From contig JAPOXO010000062.1 in the NCBI GenBank assembly GCA_026707045.1, positions 1 to 64,000 on the forward strand: a stretch of DNA of 64,000 nucleotides, read 5' to 3'. Made by a program: the position numbers and the translations under genes. Shown piece after piece: positions 44,753 through 53,219 of this stretch; positions within the stretch are counted from its first letter, which is position 1; every line of letters begins with the position of its first letter. Source of the stretch: Gammaproteobacteria bacterium. GTDB lineage: Bacteria; Pseudomonadota; Gammaproteobacteria; Pseudomonadales; Azotimanducaceae. The notes under the pieces were generated by a model. That model ran no database searches. It was not told the origin of the DNA and worked only from the letters and a program-made list of their open reading frames with translations.

Positions 44753-45766
44753 TCATGATTCAAGCATCAATCTAGCCATTTTCGCCTTTGCGACAATGCT
44801 AAGTTGGTATTTCTCTAAATCAAACTCTTGCTCGCCCATCGCTCCGACCAGATAGCGCTTGTAAACACCTTGGGCAATGGCTGCTAAGCGCCAATGCGAG
44901 AATGCACGGTAGTAGTTGATTTGTGAAAGGCTTCTTCCTGTTAGCTTCTCATACCGACTGCAGATTTCAGCGCGCGTCGGAAATCCTCCGACACTAGTCG
45001 GTGATCCGTTACTCGGTGTGTCCGTCGATTCTCCCCAGTTGTTCAAGAGATAACCGACATCAGCCAAAGGATCTCCCAATGTACAGAGTTCCCAATCCAA
45101 GAGAGCGGCCATGGAGCCAGTACGAATGATCATATTCCCAGGGCGATAGTCGCCATGAACGATGGAAGATCCAATTTGCTCAGGATGTTGCTCGTGCAGA
45201 AGACGCAATGTTTCGTCCATGTCGGGAATTTCGTGTGTTTTTGTTGCTTCCCACTGTTGTGTCCATCGTTTAAGCTGTCTCTCGATATAGCCTTGCTTAC
45301 GACCGAGGTTTCCCAGTCCAACATCTTCTGGATTGGTTAAGTGGAGGTGAGCAAGCACTTCGATTACATCGTTTCCAAACGACCTTCTGTCCGGATAAGG
45401 CAGCTCACCCATGACTGAAGGATTATGAGGGACATTTCCTTCGATAAAGTCCATGACGTAGAACGAAGATCCGTTAACGTTTGGGTCTTCGCAGAGTCCG
45501 TACGTCTTCGGTACAGGAACGCGAGTATTTTCTAAAGCGGAAATAATTCGATACTCGCGGCCCATGTCGTGTGCACTCTGAAGAACGTGTCCCAGTGGCG
45601 GACGACGCAGAACATATGCTTTGTCTTGAGAATCAACGAAACGATACGTCAGGTTCGAGTGTCCACCGGCGATCAATGAGAATACGAGCGGTGGTTTGAC
45701 AGCCGGTATGTGCTCGACAATCCATCTGCATACGTTTTGATAGTCAATTCCCTCAACGATGGACAT
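44753..45766 (-). CDS. Aminoglycoside phosphotransferase-fold kinase (ACAD10/11 N-terminal type)
   Basis: This 337-residue protein-kinase-like phosphotransferase closely resembles the kinase part of ACAD10/ACAD11 and their bacterial relatives. It shows an N-terminal nucleotide lobe with SLIAGGHSNLTYRF and VLRRPP, the catalytic loop VHGDYRPGNMI with Asp, and the metal site LLDWELCTLGDPLADVG. It is unlikely to be an antibiotic-resistance enzyme. ACAD10/11-type kinases phosphorylate hydroxylated acyl groups in eukaryotes. Its position just upstream of the P450 fusion in the same direction fits a hydroxylate-then-phosphorylate pathway, which is inference. Confidence 0.85.
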   Translation of the reverse strand: MSIVEGIDYQNVCRWIVEHIPAVKPPLVFSLIAGGHSNLTYRFVDSQDKAYVLRRPPLGHVLQSAHDMGREYRIISALENTRVPVPKTYGLCEDPNVNGSSFYVMDFIEGNVPHNPSVMGELPYPDRRSFGNDVIEVLAHLHLTNPEDVGLGNLGRKQGYIERQLKRWTQQWEATKTHEIPDMDETLRLLHEQHPEQIGSSIVHGDYRPGNMIIRTGSMAALLDWELCTLGDPLADVGYLLNNWGESTDTPSNGSPTSVGGFPTRAEICSRYEKLTGRSLSQINYYRAFSHWRLAAIAQGVYKRYLVGAMGEQEFDLEKYQLSIVAKAKMARLMLES

Positions 45767-46013
45767 GATTGTTTGATATTCCCTTTATTCAACAGCGTTG
45801 GAATTGCTGATCGATTTACCTGCAACTCCCTAATGCTACTCATTCAGTAGTTGTCTGCTATTCAATCAAGTCTGCGGCATTTGAATCGACTCGCGATTGA
45901 GTATGAATTTCATTGCATGATCGTTCTAGAATTTGCACACGTGCGACAGCTATTAACACAATCTCGGTGATAGACTTAGCCTTTCTATTTTCCGTACCTC
46001 ACGAGCGCTCCCA

Positions 46014-47318
46014 ATGTCGAATTGGCCTTTCCTGCAAAACGGTAAACCGACGCATATATCACGTGCGGAAGGAGTCTACATTTACACCAAGGAAGGTCGG
46101 AAAATTCTCGACGGAGCCGCAGGAGCGATCGTATGCAACATTGGTCACGGCCGAGCGGAGGTTGCGGATGTTGTACGCGATGCAACGATAAAGACAGACT
46201 ACGTATTGCCTCCATGGCATTGCGACGAACGTGAAGAGTTAGTTGAGCTATTGACCGAAAAATGGCTGCGACCGTGCTTCACGCGAGTCCATTTAACCTG
46301 CGGAGGGTCTGAAGCCATCGAGGCTGCGATGCGCATTGCGGTCATGTATTACTCGTCTCAAGGCAGGCCTAACAAAGTCAAGATTATCGGGCGCGACATT
46401 TCCTATCACGGCACAACGTTTGCAACTATTTCAGTGGGTGGACACGAGTCGCGCAAGATCGGCGTCAAGCACATGCTTCAACGCCATCCAATCGCCCCAA
46501 CACCCTACACTCTACGTTGCGAGAGCAATGATCCAACTCAGTTTTATCTTAACGAGCTGGAAAAGACTATTCTCGAGGAAGGTCCCGATACTGTTGCTGC
46601 GTTGCTTGCTGAACCGATTGCAGGCGCCAGTGGAGGTGCCATGGTGCCGCCAGATGGATATTGGGAAGGCGCAAGGCAGATTTGCGATAAGTACGACGTT
46701 CTTCTCATCATCGACGAAATCATGACGGGGTTTGGTCGCACGGGATTGCACTGGGGTTATCAGCATTGGCCGATAGAACCCGACATCTTTGTCAGCGGCA
46801 AAGGACTCACAGCCGGCTATTCTCCACTCAACGCTTTGTTCTCTACGGACAAAGTAGCAGCGCCCATCGAACAGTCTCCTGGATTCAGTGTGATGTTTCA
46901 CACGTATGGATCATTTGCTCCCGCGTGCGCCGCTGCCTGCAAGGTGTTGGAAATAATGGACGAAGAAGGATTGATTGAACGTACTAGGGACTTAGGGGAT
47001 GTACTCGCGTCTAAACTGCAAGCCGCATTCTCGAACCATCCCCATGTAGCCGAATGTCGCGGAAAAGGATTACTTCAAGCCATTGAGATTGTCAAGAATC
47101 GATCCACGCTCGAGCGCTACCCAATCGAAGAAAACGTAACCGCCAAAGTCATCAAGACTGCGTTCGATAACGGCGTACATTTCTACGGTGCCGGCACTTC
47201 GATTGTGAGAGATGTGGTCTTAATGGGCCCGCCCATGACAGTTGAGGAGTCGCACTTAGACACAATGGTCGAGTCACTGTCCGCCGCCGTTGACACCGTG
47301 ACGCAAGGTGCGAACTAG
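46014..47318 (+). CDS. Class III PLP-dependent aminotransferase
   Basis: This 434-residue fold-type I aminotransferase belongs to the omega-amino acid/aspartate aminotransferase-like group. It shows GSEAIEAAMRIA (cofactor phosphate region), SYHGTTFAT, the PLP-ring Asp in LLIIDEIMTGFGRTG and the Schiff-base Lys in FVSGKGLTAGYSPL. Length is typical. Substrates of this group include beta-alanine, GABA, taurine and polyamines; none can be chosen here. It is divergently transcribed from the kinase gene across 247 bases. No ribosome binding site is obvious. Confidence 0.88.
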   Translation: MSNWPFLQNGKPTHISRAEGVYIYTKEGRKILDGAAGAIVCNIGHGRAEVADVVRDATIKTDYVLPPWHCDEREELVELLTEKWLRPCFTRVHLTCGGSEAIEAAMRIAVMYYSSQGRPNKVKIIGRDISYHGTTFATISVGGHESRKIGVKHMLQRHPIAPTPYTLRCESNDPTQFYLNELEKTILEEGPDTVAALLAEPIAGASGGAMVPPDGYWEGARQICDKYDVLLIIDEIMTGFGRTGLHWGYQHWPIEPDIFVSGKGLTAGYSPLNALFSTDKVAAPIEQSPGFSVMFHTYGSFAPACAAACKVLEIMDEEGLIERTRDLGDVLASKLQAAFSNHPHVAECRGKGLLQAIEIVKNRSTLERYPIEENVTAKVIKTAFDNGVHFYGAGTSIVRDVVLMGPPMTVEESHLDTMVESLSAAVDTVTQGAN

Positions 47319-47490
47319 AACGACTCGATCAAAGCAACTATAGGTAGCTGGTGCACGATCGAAAGAATTTATTGTGGACTCGCCGCCTAAAGCCGACTCT
47401 GTCCTAGCGCACCCGCAGGTAGATTTCGTAAATTAGTTGGTTAGGTTCAGATTCAAAGGTTAGAGCTCCCGACCGACAAATCAGCCTAGA

Positions 47491-48177
47491 TCAAGTCTTT
47501 CGTTCAGCCTTGAAGGCTCCAAGATAGGAATCGTTGAGAGCTTGTTCTAGGTCCGACTGAAAATCATCGGAAAACGCGTTCAAGCCCCGGACAAGGGCCG
47601 CAAGATGAACGTTGTCTTCACGCCCATTCCATTCTTTTAGATAGGAACCTTCTTTGTAGCCGTTTGCCTGTCGAAATCTATTTAGCACGTGCTTGCCCTT
47701 GTAAATTCCGTAAAGTTCGTTCAATGTCATTGGAGTCGCGTTCAAGACCTTCATAAAGCATTCGATCTCGAAGGAGCCTTCAAGTGCATTTCGTGCTAGT
47801 GATTCGACCGCTTCTCGAAAATCAAGCGCGTCGCTGGACGACTGCAGTTTGGTCATTTCCATGGCCACCTGATTGATCGATCGATCCTCAATCACGATCA
47901 TCGAGAGACCGAAATGCCAAATGTCCACAATCTCCAGCTTGACTTGCTCTAGGTCCGTTTCCTGATGTTTCCACCACTTCCATCCAAAGTGATCCAAGAG
48001 TTCGGAACACTCGGTCCATATCGCTCTGTAGAACGGATACCCCTGTGTATCCCAAGAAGGATGAACATCGCAATTGTGCAACAACTGTAAGCGAATCATG
48101 TCTTTCAAACACGAAAAAAATCTTTTAAAATCAACTAGTTCTGGATCAATAGATGGTCTATCGTGCGATTGGATCAT
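47491..48177 (-). CDS. Dimeric (all-alpha) dUTP diphosphatase
   Basis: This protein of about 228 residues belongs to the dimeric dUTPase family (all-alpha NTP pyrophosphatases), unrelated to the trimeric Dut. Key features are WTECSELLDHFGWKWWK, with metal-binding Glu and the family tryptophans, and KLEIVDIWHFGLS (ExxD metal site). It hydrolyses dUTP to dUMP, keeping uracil out of DNA. The ATG at 48175-48177 is preceded by GGAGAAG; a TTG at 48201 is an alternative. It lies convergent with the aminotransferase gene. Confidence 0.88.
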   Translation of the reverse strand: MIQSHDRPSIDPELVDFKRFFSCLKDMIRLQLLHNCDVHPSWDTQGYPFYRAIWTECSELLDHFGWKWWKHQETDLEQVKLEIVDIWHFGLSMIVIEDRSINQVAMEMTKLQSSSDALDFREAVESLARNALEGSFEIECFMKVLNATPMTLNELYGIYKGKHVLNRFRQANGYKEGSYLKEWNGREDNVHLAALVRGLNAFSDDFQSDLEQALNDSYLGAFKAERKT

Positions 48178-48240
48178 TTGATGTGAGACTTCTCCAAACA
48201 AATTGGTCTAAAAGCTCAAGCGTATTGGAAGGATAGTCAA

Positions 48241-48378
48241 ATGACGCAAGAACTCAACACATTCCGGCCCAAAAGAGTGTGTGTAGCGGCGATAACTCTT
48301 GGCGTCAAACGAAGAAGCGCATTGAATCTTTCATCATGGTCAGATTCAGTTCTTTCTAATCTACGAGCACGTACTTGA
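48241..48378 (+). CDS. Candidate small protein (45 aa)
   Basis: ATG at 48241 is preceded by GGAAGGA with a seven-base spacer, a strong ribosome binding site. The frame encodes 45 residues starting MTQELNTFRPKRVCVAAITL and ending LRART before TGA. It is basic and has no membrane helix long enough to be convincing. It is followed after two bases by another short ORF. Real expression is uncertain. Confidence 0.35.
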   Translation: MTQELNTFRPKRVCVAAITLGVKRRSALNLSSWSDSVLSNLRART

Positions 48379-48380
48379 AG

Positions 48381-48521
48381 ATGGATGCTGAAACGCGGAG
48401 TTTATTACTTGGTAGTGCTCTGTTTGCATTCAGATCAAAACAATGCGTTGCTGAGTGGTGCACCGAGTATCACGTAACCACGTCCGGTACTAGAACACTC
48501 ACGGGCGTACATGTAAACTAA
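48381..48521 (+). CDS. Candidate small protein (46 aa)
   Basis: ATG at 48381 lies two bases after the previous TGA. It encodes 46 residues starting MDAETRSLLLGSALFAFRSK and ending TGVHVN before TAA, with two Cys. Its only ribosome-binding-like element overlaps the end of the preceding ORF, so it could be coupled to it. Low confidence. Confidence 0.25.
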   Translation: MDAETRSLLLGSALFAFRSKQCVAEWCTEYHVTTSGTRTLTGVHVN

Positions 48522-48546
48522 TCTCCTCTCGATGAACACCCCAATC

Positions 48547-48574
48547 CTTGAAATGATGGCTTTAGCCCCCATAT
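48547..48574 (+). promoter_or_regulatory. Sigma-32 (heat-shock) promoter of lon
   Basis: CTTGAAA at 48547-48553 and CCCCATAT at 48567-48574 are separated by 13 bases. Both boxes match the sigma-32 consensus (CTTGAAA, N11-16, CCCCATnT) at every position. The expected start of transcription is near 48581, about 20 bases before the lon ATG, giving a very short leader. lon is a classic heat-shock regulon member. Confidence 0.9.
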
Positions 48575-48601
48575 AGCTCCAGAGAGTAAAGGTTTTTCTA
48601 A

Positions 48602-50926
48602 ATGCCAAGTCTTCCCGTAATACCGTTAAAGAATCTGGTCATTTTCCCCGATGTGATCCACTCAATCACTGTCGGTCGCACAAAGTCGTTGAATGCAATC
48701 AAAGCGGCGATGTCAAATGGGCACAGGATTATTACGGTTCTTCAACTTGAGAGAGAAAACGAGACTCCAAGCCGTGAAGATCTACACGATGTTGGAACAC
48801 TTTGCAACATAAAACATGTTGATAAGCTCAAGGGCAGTGTTCAGCTTGTGGCAGAAGCAGTTGCTCGAGTCAAAGTCGGAAATCCTGAAGATGAAGGCGA
48901 TTACCTCGCCGTAAAGTACACAAGACTCCCCGATCTCTCAAAAGAAGCCGACAATCTTAGTGCGGAAGCTACTGCTTCATACAAAGCTACATTAGATCTT
49001 GTAAAGCAATTGGTGGACATCATCAATCCCGAAAAGAGTGAGCAATTCTTTAATCGTTTTACTGGACCTTCGCAGAATCCGGTCACCCAAATGTATCGAC
49101 TTGCAGATCGTGCACAGCAAATGTCGTTCAAACAAAAACAGGAAGTCCTAGAGATCAATGATGCGGACAAACTGATGGAAACCATCATGCCGATGATCAA
49201 GCACGAATATTCAGTCACCGAGATTCAAAGAGAGATACAGAGTCAAGCACGTGAAGGGCTCGAACAACAACAACGCGAGCACATGCTGCGGCAACAAAAA
49301 CGTGCGATCGAGCAAGCCTTGGGAGAAGACGAAAACGACGACGAAATCGCGGAATTGAAGGAAGAACTACGCCAGGCAAATCTGCCTGATGCCGCGCAGA
49401 AAGAAGTGGACCGAGAAGTCAAACGTCTTTCCAGAATGTCACCGAACGCTGCAGACTTTCAGGTCGCCCGAAGCTATCTCGAGTTAGTTGCCGAGCTCCC
49501 CTGGAACATCATTACTGAAGACAACCTTGACCTCAAACATGCGGAGAACATTCTCAACGAAGACCACTTCGGACTGGAGGAAGTCAAGGACAGAATCCTG
49601 GAATCCTTGGCAGTTCTGCAACTTAATCCTGATGCAAAGGCATCGATCCTTTGTTTTGTAGGGCCACCAGGTGTTGGCAAGACTTCTCTTGGGCAGTCGA
49701 TTGCGCGTGCCATGGGACGCAAATTTGAACGCATGAGCCTAGGAGGTCTACACGACGAGGCGGAATTACGTGGACATCGTCGGACATACATAGGCGCCAT
49801 GCCGGGGCGTATTTTGCAAGCAGTTCGTCGATGTGGAGTTAGAAACCCAGTTCTAATGCTTGACGAACTCGACAAACTGGGTGCGGACTTTCGTGGCGAT
49901 CCCTCTGCAGCATTGATGGAAATTCTGGATCCTGCACAAAACAAGGAATTTCGGGATAACTACCTAAACTTGCCGTTTGACCTATCGAAAGTTCTCTTCA
50001 TCACGACAGCAAACACTCTAGAAGGAATCTCGCGCCCATTGCTCGATCGTATGGAAGTTTTAGAGCTCACGGGCTACAGTGAGCTGGAAAAGATTGAAAT
50101 CGCAAAGCGTTATCTCGTTCCGCGACAGACACTTAATGCCGGACTAAAAGACGAGCACATGAAGTTCACTGACGAAGGACTTAAGCATGTGATTCGTCGC
50201 TACACACGAGAAGCGGGAGTTCGTTCTCTAGAACGAATTATTGAGAGCCTTGCGCGCAAACGAGCAAAGAACAGCTTGATGATTGAAAGCGATCAGGACG
50301 CCTTGGATGTCGACACGATTGTCGGTCTACTCGGACCCGAAAAGTTTAAGGAAGATCGAAGTCGCAAGTCACTCACGAATGGTGTGGCTACCGGATTGGC
50401 ATGGACCGAGTCTGGAGGAGATGTCCTCTACGTAGAAGCATCGCTTACCGCCAAAGATGAAAAGGTTACGATTACGGGTCATATTGGCCAGGTGATGCAG
50501 GAATCGGCAAAAGCGGCACGAAGCTACATTTGGGCTGCTGCTGATGACTTGCATATAGATAGAAGCGCAATTGAAGATTCTGGAGTACATATCCATGTTC
50601 CAGCAGGAGCAGTACCAAAAGATGGACCGTCCGCAGGAATCACCATGGCAACAGCGTTGGCAAGTGCGTATAGTGAGAAAGTCGTTCGTGACGATATTGC
50701 GATGACGGGCGAGTTGACCCTCACTGGGCTAGTTCTACCTGTTGGAGGAATTCGAGAAAAAATCCTGGCGGCTCACCGATCAGGCATTCGACATGTGATT
50801 TTGCCGAAGGACAACGAGTCTGAACTTGAAAAACTCCCGGACAATGTAAGAGGGGAAATTGAAATTAGTTTGGTCGAAAATTTGTCCGATGTTGTCAAGA
50901 TCGCCATTCCTGATTTGGGAGCTTAG
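48602..50926 (+). CDS. lon: ATP-dependent protease Lon
   Basis: This 774-residue LonA protease degrades misfolded and regulatory proteins in the cytoplasm. The N-terminal LAN domain (about 1-200), a coiled region, the AAA+ module with Walker [10 protein letters not shown] and Walker [13 protein letters not shown], and the C-terminal protease domain with the Ser677-Lys720 dyad (PKDGPSAG and GGIREK) are all present. Length is close to E. coli Lon (784). It is driven by the sigma-32 promoter at 48547-48574. clpX and hupB are not adjacent, unlike the common arrangement. Confidence 0.97.
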   Translation: MPSLPVIPLKNLVIFPDVIHSITVGRTKSLNAIKAAMSNGHRIITVLQLERENETPSREDLHDVGTLCNIKHVDKLKGSVQLVAEAVARVKVGNPEDEGDYLAVKYTRLPDLSKEADNLSAEATASYKATLDLVKQLVDIINPEKSEQFFNRFTGPSQNPVTQMYRLADRAQQMSFKQKQEVLEINDADKLMETIMPMIKHEYSVTEIQREIQSQAREGLEQQQREHMLRQQKRAIEQALGEDENDDEIAELKEELRQANLPDAAQKEVDREVKRLSRMSPNAADFQVARSYLELVAELPWNIITEDNLDLKHAENILNEDHFGLEEVKDRILESLAVLQLNPDAKASILCFVGPPGVGKTSLGQSIARAMGRKFERMSLGGLHDEAELRGHRRTYIGAMPGRILQAVRRCGVRNPVLMLDELDKLGADFRGDPSAALMEILDPAQNKEFRDNYLNLPFDLSKVLFITTANTLEGISRPLLDRMEVLELTGYSELEKIEIAKRYLVPRQTLNAGLKDEHMKFTDEGLKHVIRRYTREAGVRSLERIIESLARKRAKNSLMIESDQDALDVDTIVGLLGPEKFKEDRSRKSLTNGVATGLAWTESGGDVLYVEASLTAKDEKVTITGHIGQVMQESAKAARSYIWAAADDLHIDRSAIEDSGVHIHVPAGAVPKDGPSAGITMATALASAYSEKVVRDDIAMTGELTLTGLVLPVGGIREKILAAHRSGIRHVILPKDNESELEKLPDNVRGEIEISLVENLSDVVKIAIPDLGA

Positions 50927-50973
50927 TTAACTCTCGAATAACTGAGCTCTATTCGATTTTTGATAAGCAAAGG

Positions 50974-51396
50974 TCAGTCTCTCGATTGCTTGGGGAGAGA
51001 TCCTGACATACTCCAAAAACTGCAATTGAGACACACCAACCTAATTACGCTCGTGCCAACGTCGTAAACCTTATATCCTTCATACTTTTGCTGTAGCATT
51101 TCTGCGATTGTAGGAGACATCTCTTCGATTGAAGCCTTGCAATCAAGTCTCAGCCACCAGAGTTTTTCCCAATCTTCGGAGTAGTTGTCTAGCATCAGCG
51201 CTGCATGTGGGTTGGCTTCGAGGTTTTTGACCCGCCGCAGAATCTGTTTCGACTTGGGCTTTCCGTCAATCGGACACGAGATCTGATCGTCATGCCTCAC
51301 AAAAACCACAGGAACTACATGAGGTACGTTTCCAGTTAAGGTTGCCAGGAAGCCTCGTCCGGTATCGTCCAACAGATCTTTAACCCAAGTTTCCAC
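50974..51396 (-). CDS. PPOX-class pyridoxamine-phosphate-oxidase-like protein (TIGR03668 type)
   Basis: This 140-residue split-barrel flavin-binding protein shows GRGFLATLTGNVPHVVPVVF, the DGKPKS turn, NPHAALMLDNYSEDWEKLWW and a C-terminal WSMSGS. It matches the group usually annotated as F420-dependent PPOX-class oxidoreductases. Whether this organism makes F420 is unknown, so FMN or heme binding is possible. It converges with lon. Confidence 0.8.
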   Translation of the reverse strand: METWVKDLLDDTGRGFLATLTGNVPHVVPVVFVRHDDQISCPIDGKPKSKQILRRVKNLEANPHAALMLDNYSEDWEKLWWLRLDCKASIEEMSPTIAEMLQQKYEGYKVYDVGTSVIRLVCLNCSFWSMSGSLPKQSRD

Positions 51397-51812
51397 TAGC
51401 CTCTCAAACGTCTCTAAGGATCAAACAACAAAGCCACTGTTTCCACTTCAGAAGTGGGCACTTAACACCGTGCAGTTCCGAGTGCCATTTTGGCTTTTTG
51501 GTGCATTGGAAAGGGCGAGGAGCTTCCTGAGTCTTGTGAACTTTGGGTTGGAGCTTTGACTTTCCTAGTGCACTTCTCACTCGAAATTAAAACTGCAGTG
51601 TAGTTGCTCGACATTTTCGAACATGAATATAGCAGACGTATCGACCGTTCGGGAACCCATCGAACATTCGAATTGACCCGTTTGCGTCCTGAATTGCTAG
51701 GAAATCCGTGCTTTGTGGCAATTTCAGTGCAGACTCTATAATGCTGAAGAAACACGATCCATGCAGCTCTAGACACTTTCGTCTTTTGCTGTTCATTTAC
51801 TAGAGGAAAAAA
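51397..51812. other. Intergenic region with promoter for the small beta-rich protein
   Basis: About 416 bases. The only clear element is the promoter listed at 51713-51742. A minus-strand frame across 51462-51878 is open but overlaps the start of the real gene at 51813 and has a composition (many Ser, Arg, Cys) that argues against coding. Confidence 0.45.
51713..51742 (+). promoter_or_regulatory. Probable sigma-70 promoter
   Basis: A perfect -10 box TATAAT at 51737-51742 follows TTGTGG at 51713-51718 with an 18-base spacer. Transcription would begin near 51749, giving a leader of about 64 bases before the ATG at 51813. The -35 matches only half of the consensus. Confidence 0.55.
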
Positions 51813-52112
51813 ATGAGCGATGTAGACGGCACCTGGAACACCGTAGTGAACACCCCAATGGGTGAGCAACAGGGACAACTCACTGTAAATTCCGATGGTG
51901 ACACCTTTACGGGAAATATGTCCGGCGACCGAGGCACCCTAGAAATCACTGATGGGGCGGTAGACGGCAACAAGCTTACTTGGACAGCTCAGATTTCTGA
52001 ACCAATGTCTATGAAACTTTCGTTTTCGGTGGAAGTAAACGGTGACGAAATGAGCGGAAACGTTCAACTTGGGATGTTTGGTAACGCTCCGTTGAAGGGA
52101 ACTCGAGCCTAG
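51813..52112 (+). CDS. Small conserved beta-rich protein
   Basis: This 99-residue protein has no signal peptide. It is built of alternating strands with turn motifs NSDGDTFTG, MSGDRG, VDGNKLTW and VNGDEMSG, ending with the FGNAPLKGTRA tail. I recall similar short proteins as widespread hypothetical proteins in proteobacteria, often beside oxidoreductases. The repeated DG(D/N)xxxG turns suggest a small beta-barrel. AGAGGA before the ATG is a strong ribosome binding site and TATAAT lies upstream. Function unknown. Confidence 0.8.
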   Translation: MSDVDGTWNTVVNTPMGEQQGQLTVNSDGDTFTGNMSGDRGTLEITDGAVDGNKLTWTAQISEPMSMKLSFSVEVNGDEMSGNVQLGMFGNAPLKGTRA

Positions 52113-52183
52113 TCCGATCAAATTCAGAGAGTAGTCTCTTAGCAAAGCAAGTAAGCGTTGGAACGCGCCGAACTCATAGATCC

Positions 52184-53182
52184 ATGACGGATGCCAACTA
52201 CCTCATCGTGGGTGCTGAGGAGTCGCCCTACTCCGTCAAGGTACGTTCTTACTTTCGTTACAAAAACATTCCTCATACTTGGTCAACAAGAGCTCAGTCG
52301 GGGGACGTGTTTGCGCAACACGCCAAACTTCCTCTTATTCCGCTGGTAGTGTCTCCAGACAACCACGGAATTCAAGATTCAACTCCAATCATAGAACGGA
52401 TGGAAGCTAGCGTTCCAGATCCTTCAATTCATCCGTCCGACCCAGTCTGTCGTTTCGTATCGATCCTGTTGGAAGAATTCGGAGACGAGTGGGGTAACAA
52501 GTGGATGTTCCATTTGAGATGGGCAAGAGAGATTGATCAAATTGGATGCGCGAGAAGAATTGCGCGGATGGTCAGTCCGAATTCCGATGAAGAACAACTT
52601 GCACGGGCATCGCAATCCATACGAGAACGAATGGTGGGCCGGGTGTGGTTTGTCGGTTCCAACGCAACCACTGCACCACACATTGAAGAGTCATTCCAAG
52701 ACTCACTGGTTTTGCTGGACCGGCATCTTGAGTCACGACGCTTTCTATTCGGAGAGCGTCCCTCATTCGCAGATTTCGGACTCTGGGGCCAGATCTACAA
52801 TGCAAACCGAGACCACACCCCAGCAAAGTGGATTTCAGCCACTCGAAACATTCCAATGTGGCTGGACAGTATGCTCAATCCCGTTTCGAGAGGGCCATTT
52901 GAAGATTGGTCTACGTTAAGAGAGACACTAGTTCCTTTATTGGCAACCCAAGTCGGTCCGACATTCTTGAATTGGAGCGATGCAAACAGCAGAGCAATCC
53001 GCGACGGACAGGACGAATTCTCAGTTGAGCTGAGGATTGGAACTTGGACTCAACGACCTCAGAAGTACCACGCTAAATCGCTATCAGTATTGAGAGAAAA
53101 ATATCGCGCGTTCTCTGACAATGAAGAGCTGAGGGACCTACTGTCCGCTACCAACTGTTTGCAGTACTTGTCGGACACCTAG
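52184..53182 (+). CDS. Glutathione S-transferase family protein with long C-terminal extension
   Basis: This 332-residue protein has a thioredoxin-like GST N-domain (about 5-75): GAEESPYSVKVRSYFRYKNI, then LPLIPLVV with the cis-Pro and QDSTPIIERME in place of the usual ES-type glutathione contact. A helical C-domain (about 90-240) includes RRFLFGERPSFADFGLWGQ. About 80 further residues extend beyond ordinary GSTs. The SPYS active-site region suggests a Ser-type or Cys-lacking GST. It is followed by a VOC protein 37 bases downstream, likely the same operon. Confidence 0.82.
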   Translation: MTDANYLIVGAEESPYSVKVRSYFRYKNIPHTWSTRAQSGDVFAQHAKLPLIPLVVSPDNHGIQDSTPIIERMEASVPDPSIHPSDPVCRFVSILLEEFGDEWGNKWMFHLRWAREIDQIGCARRIARMVSPNSDEEQLARASQSIRERMVGRVWFVGSNATTAPHIEESFQDSLVLLDRHLESRRFLFGERPSFADFGLWGQIYNANRDHTPAKWISATRNIPMWLDSMLNPVSRGPFEDWSTLRETLVPLLATQVGPTFLNWSDANSRAIRDGQDEFSVELRIGTWTQRPQKYHAKSLSVLREKYRAFSDNEELRDLLSATNCLQYLSDT

Positions 53183-53219
53183 ACTCAATTTCAGCCTAAC
53201 AAATCCACAGGATCAAAAA

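Larger units (their letters stand above)
48178..48601. other. Intergenic region upstream of lon
   Basis: About 420 bases between the dUTPase gene (minus) and lon (plus). It contains two consecutive short plus-strand ORFs (48241-48378 and 48381-48521) and a strong sigma-32 promoter match at 48547-48574, all listed separately. Nothing else was recognised. Confidence 0.5.

Noticed and set aside
44753-45766. Aminoglycoside resistance gene
   Set aside because: The fold is shared, but the motif set and the N-lobe match ACAD10/11-type metabolic kinases rather than known aminoglycoside phosphotransferases.
49474-49944. 156-codon minus-strand frame inside lon
   Set aside because: Antisense to the AAA+ module of Lon; composition (Ser, Arg, Pro) is typical of a shadow frame.
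51462-51878. Open 138-codon frame on the minus strand
   Set aside because: It covers the promoter and first codons of the small beta-rich gene at 51813 and has a random-looking composition.
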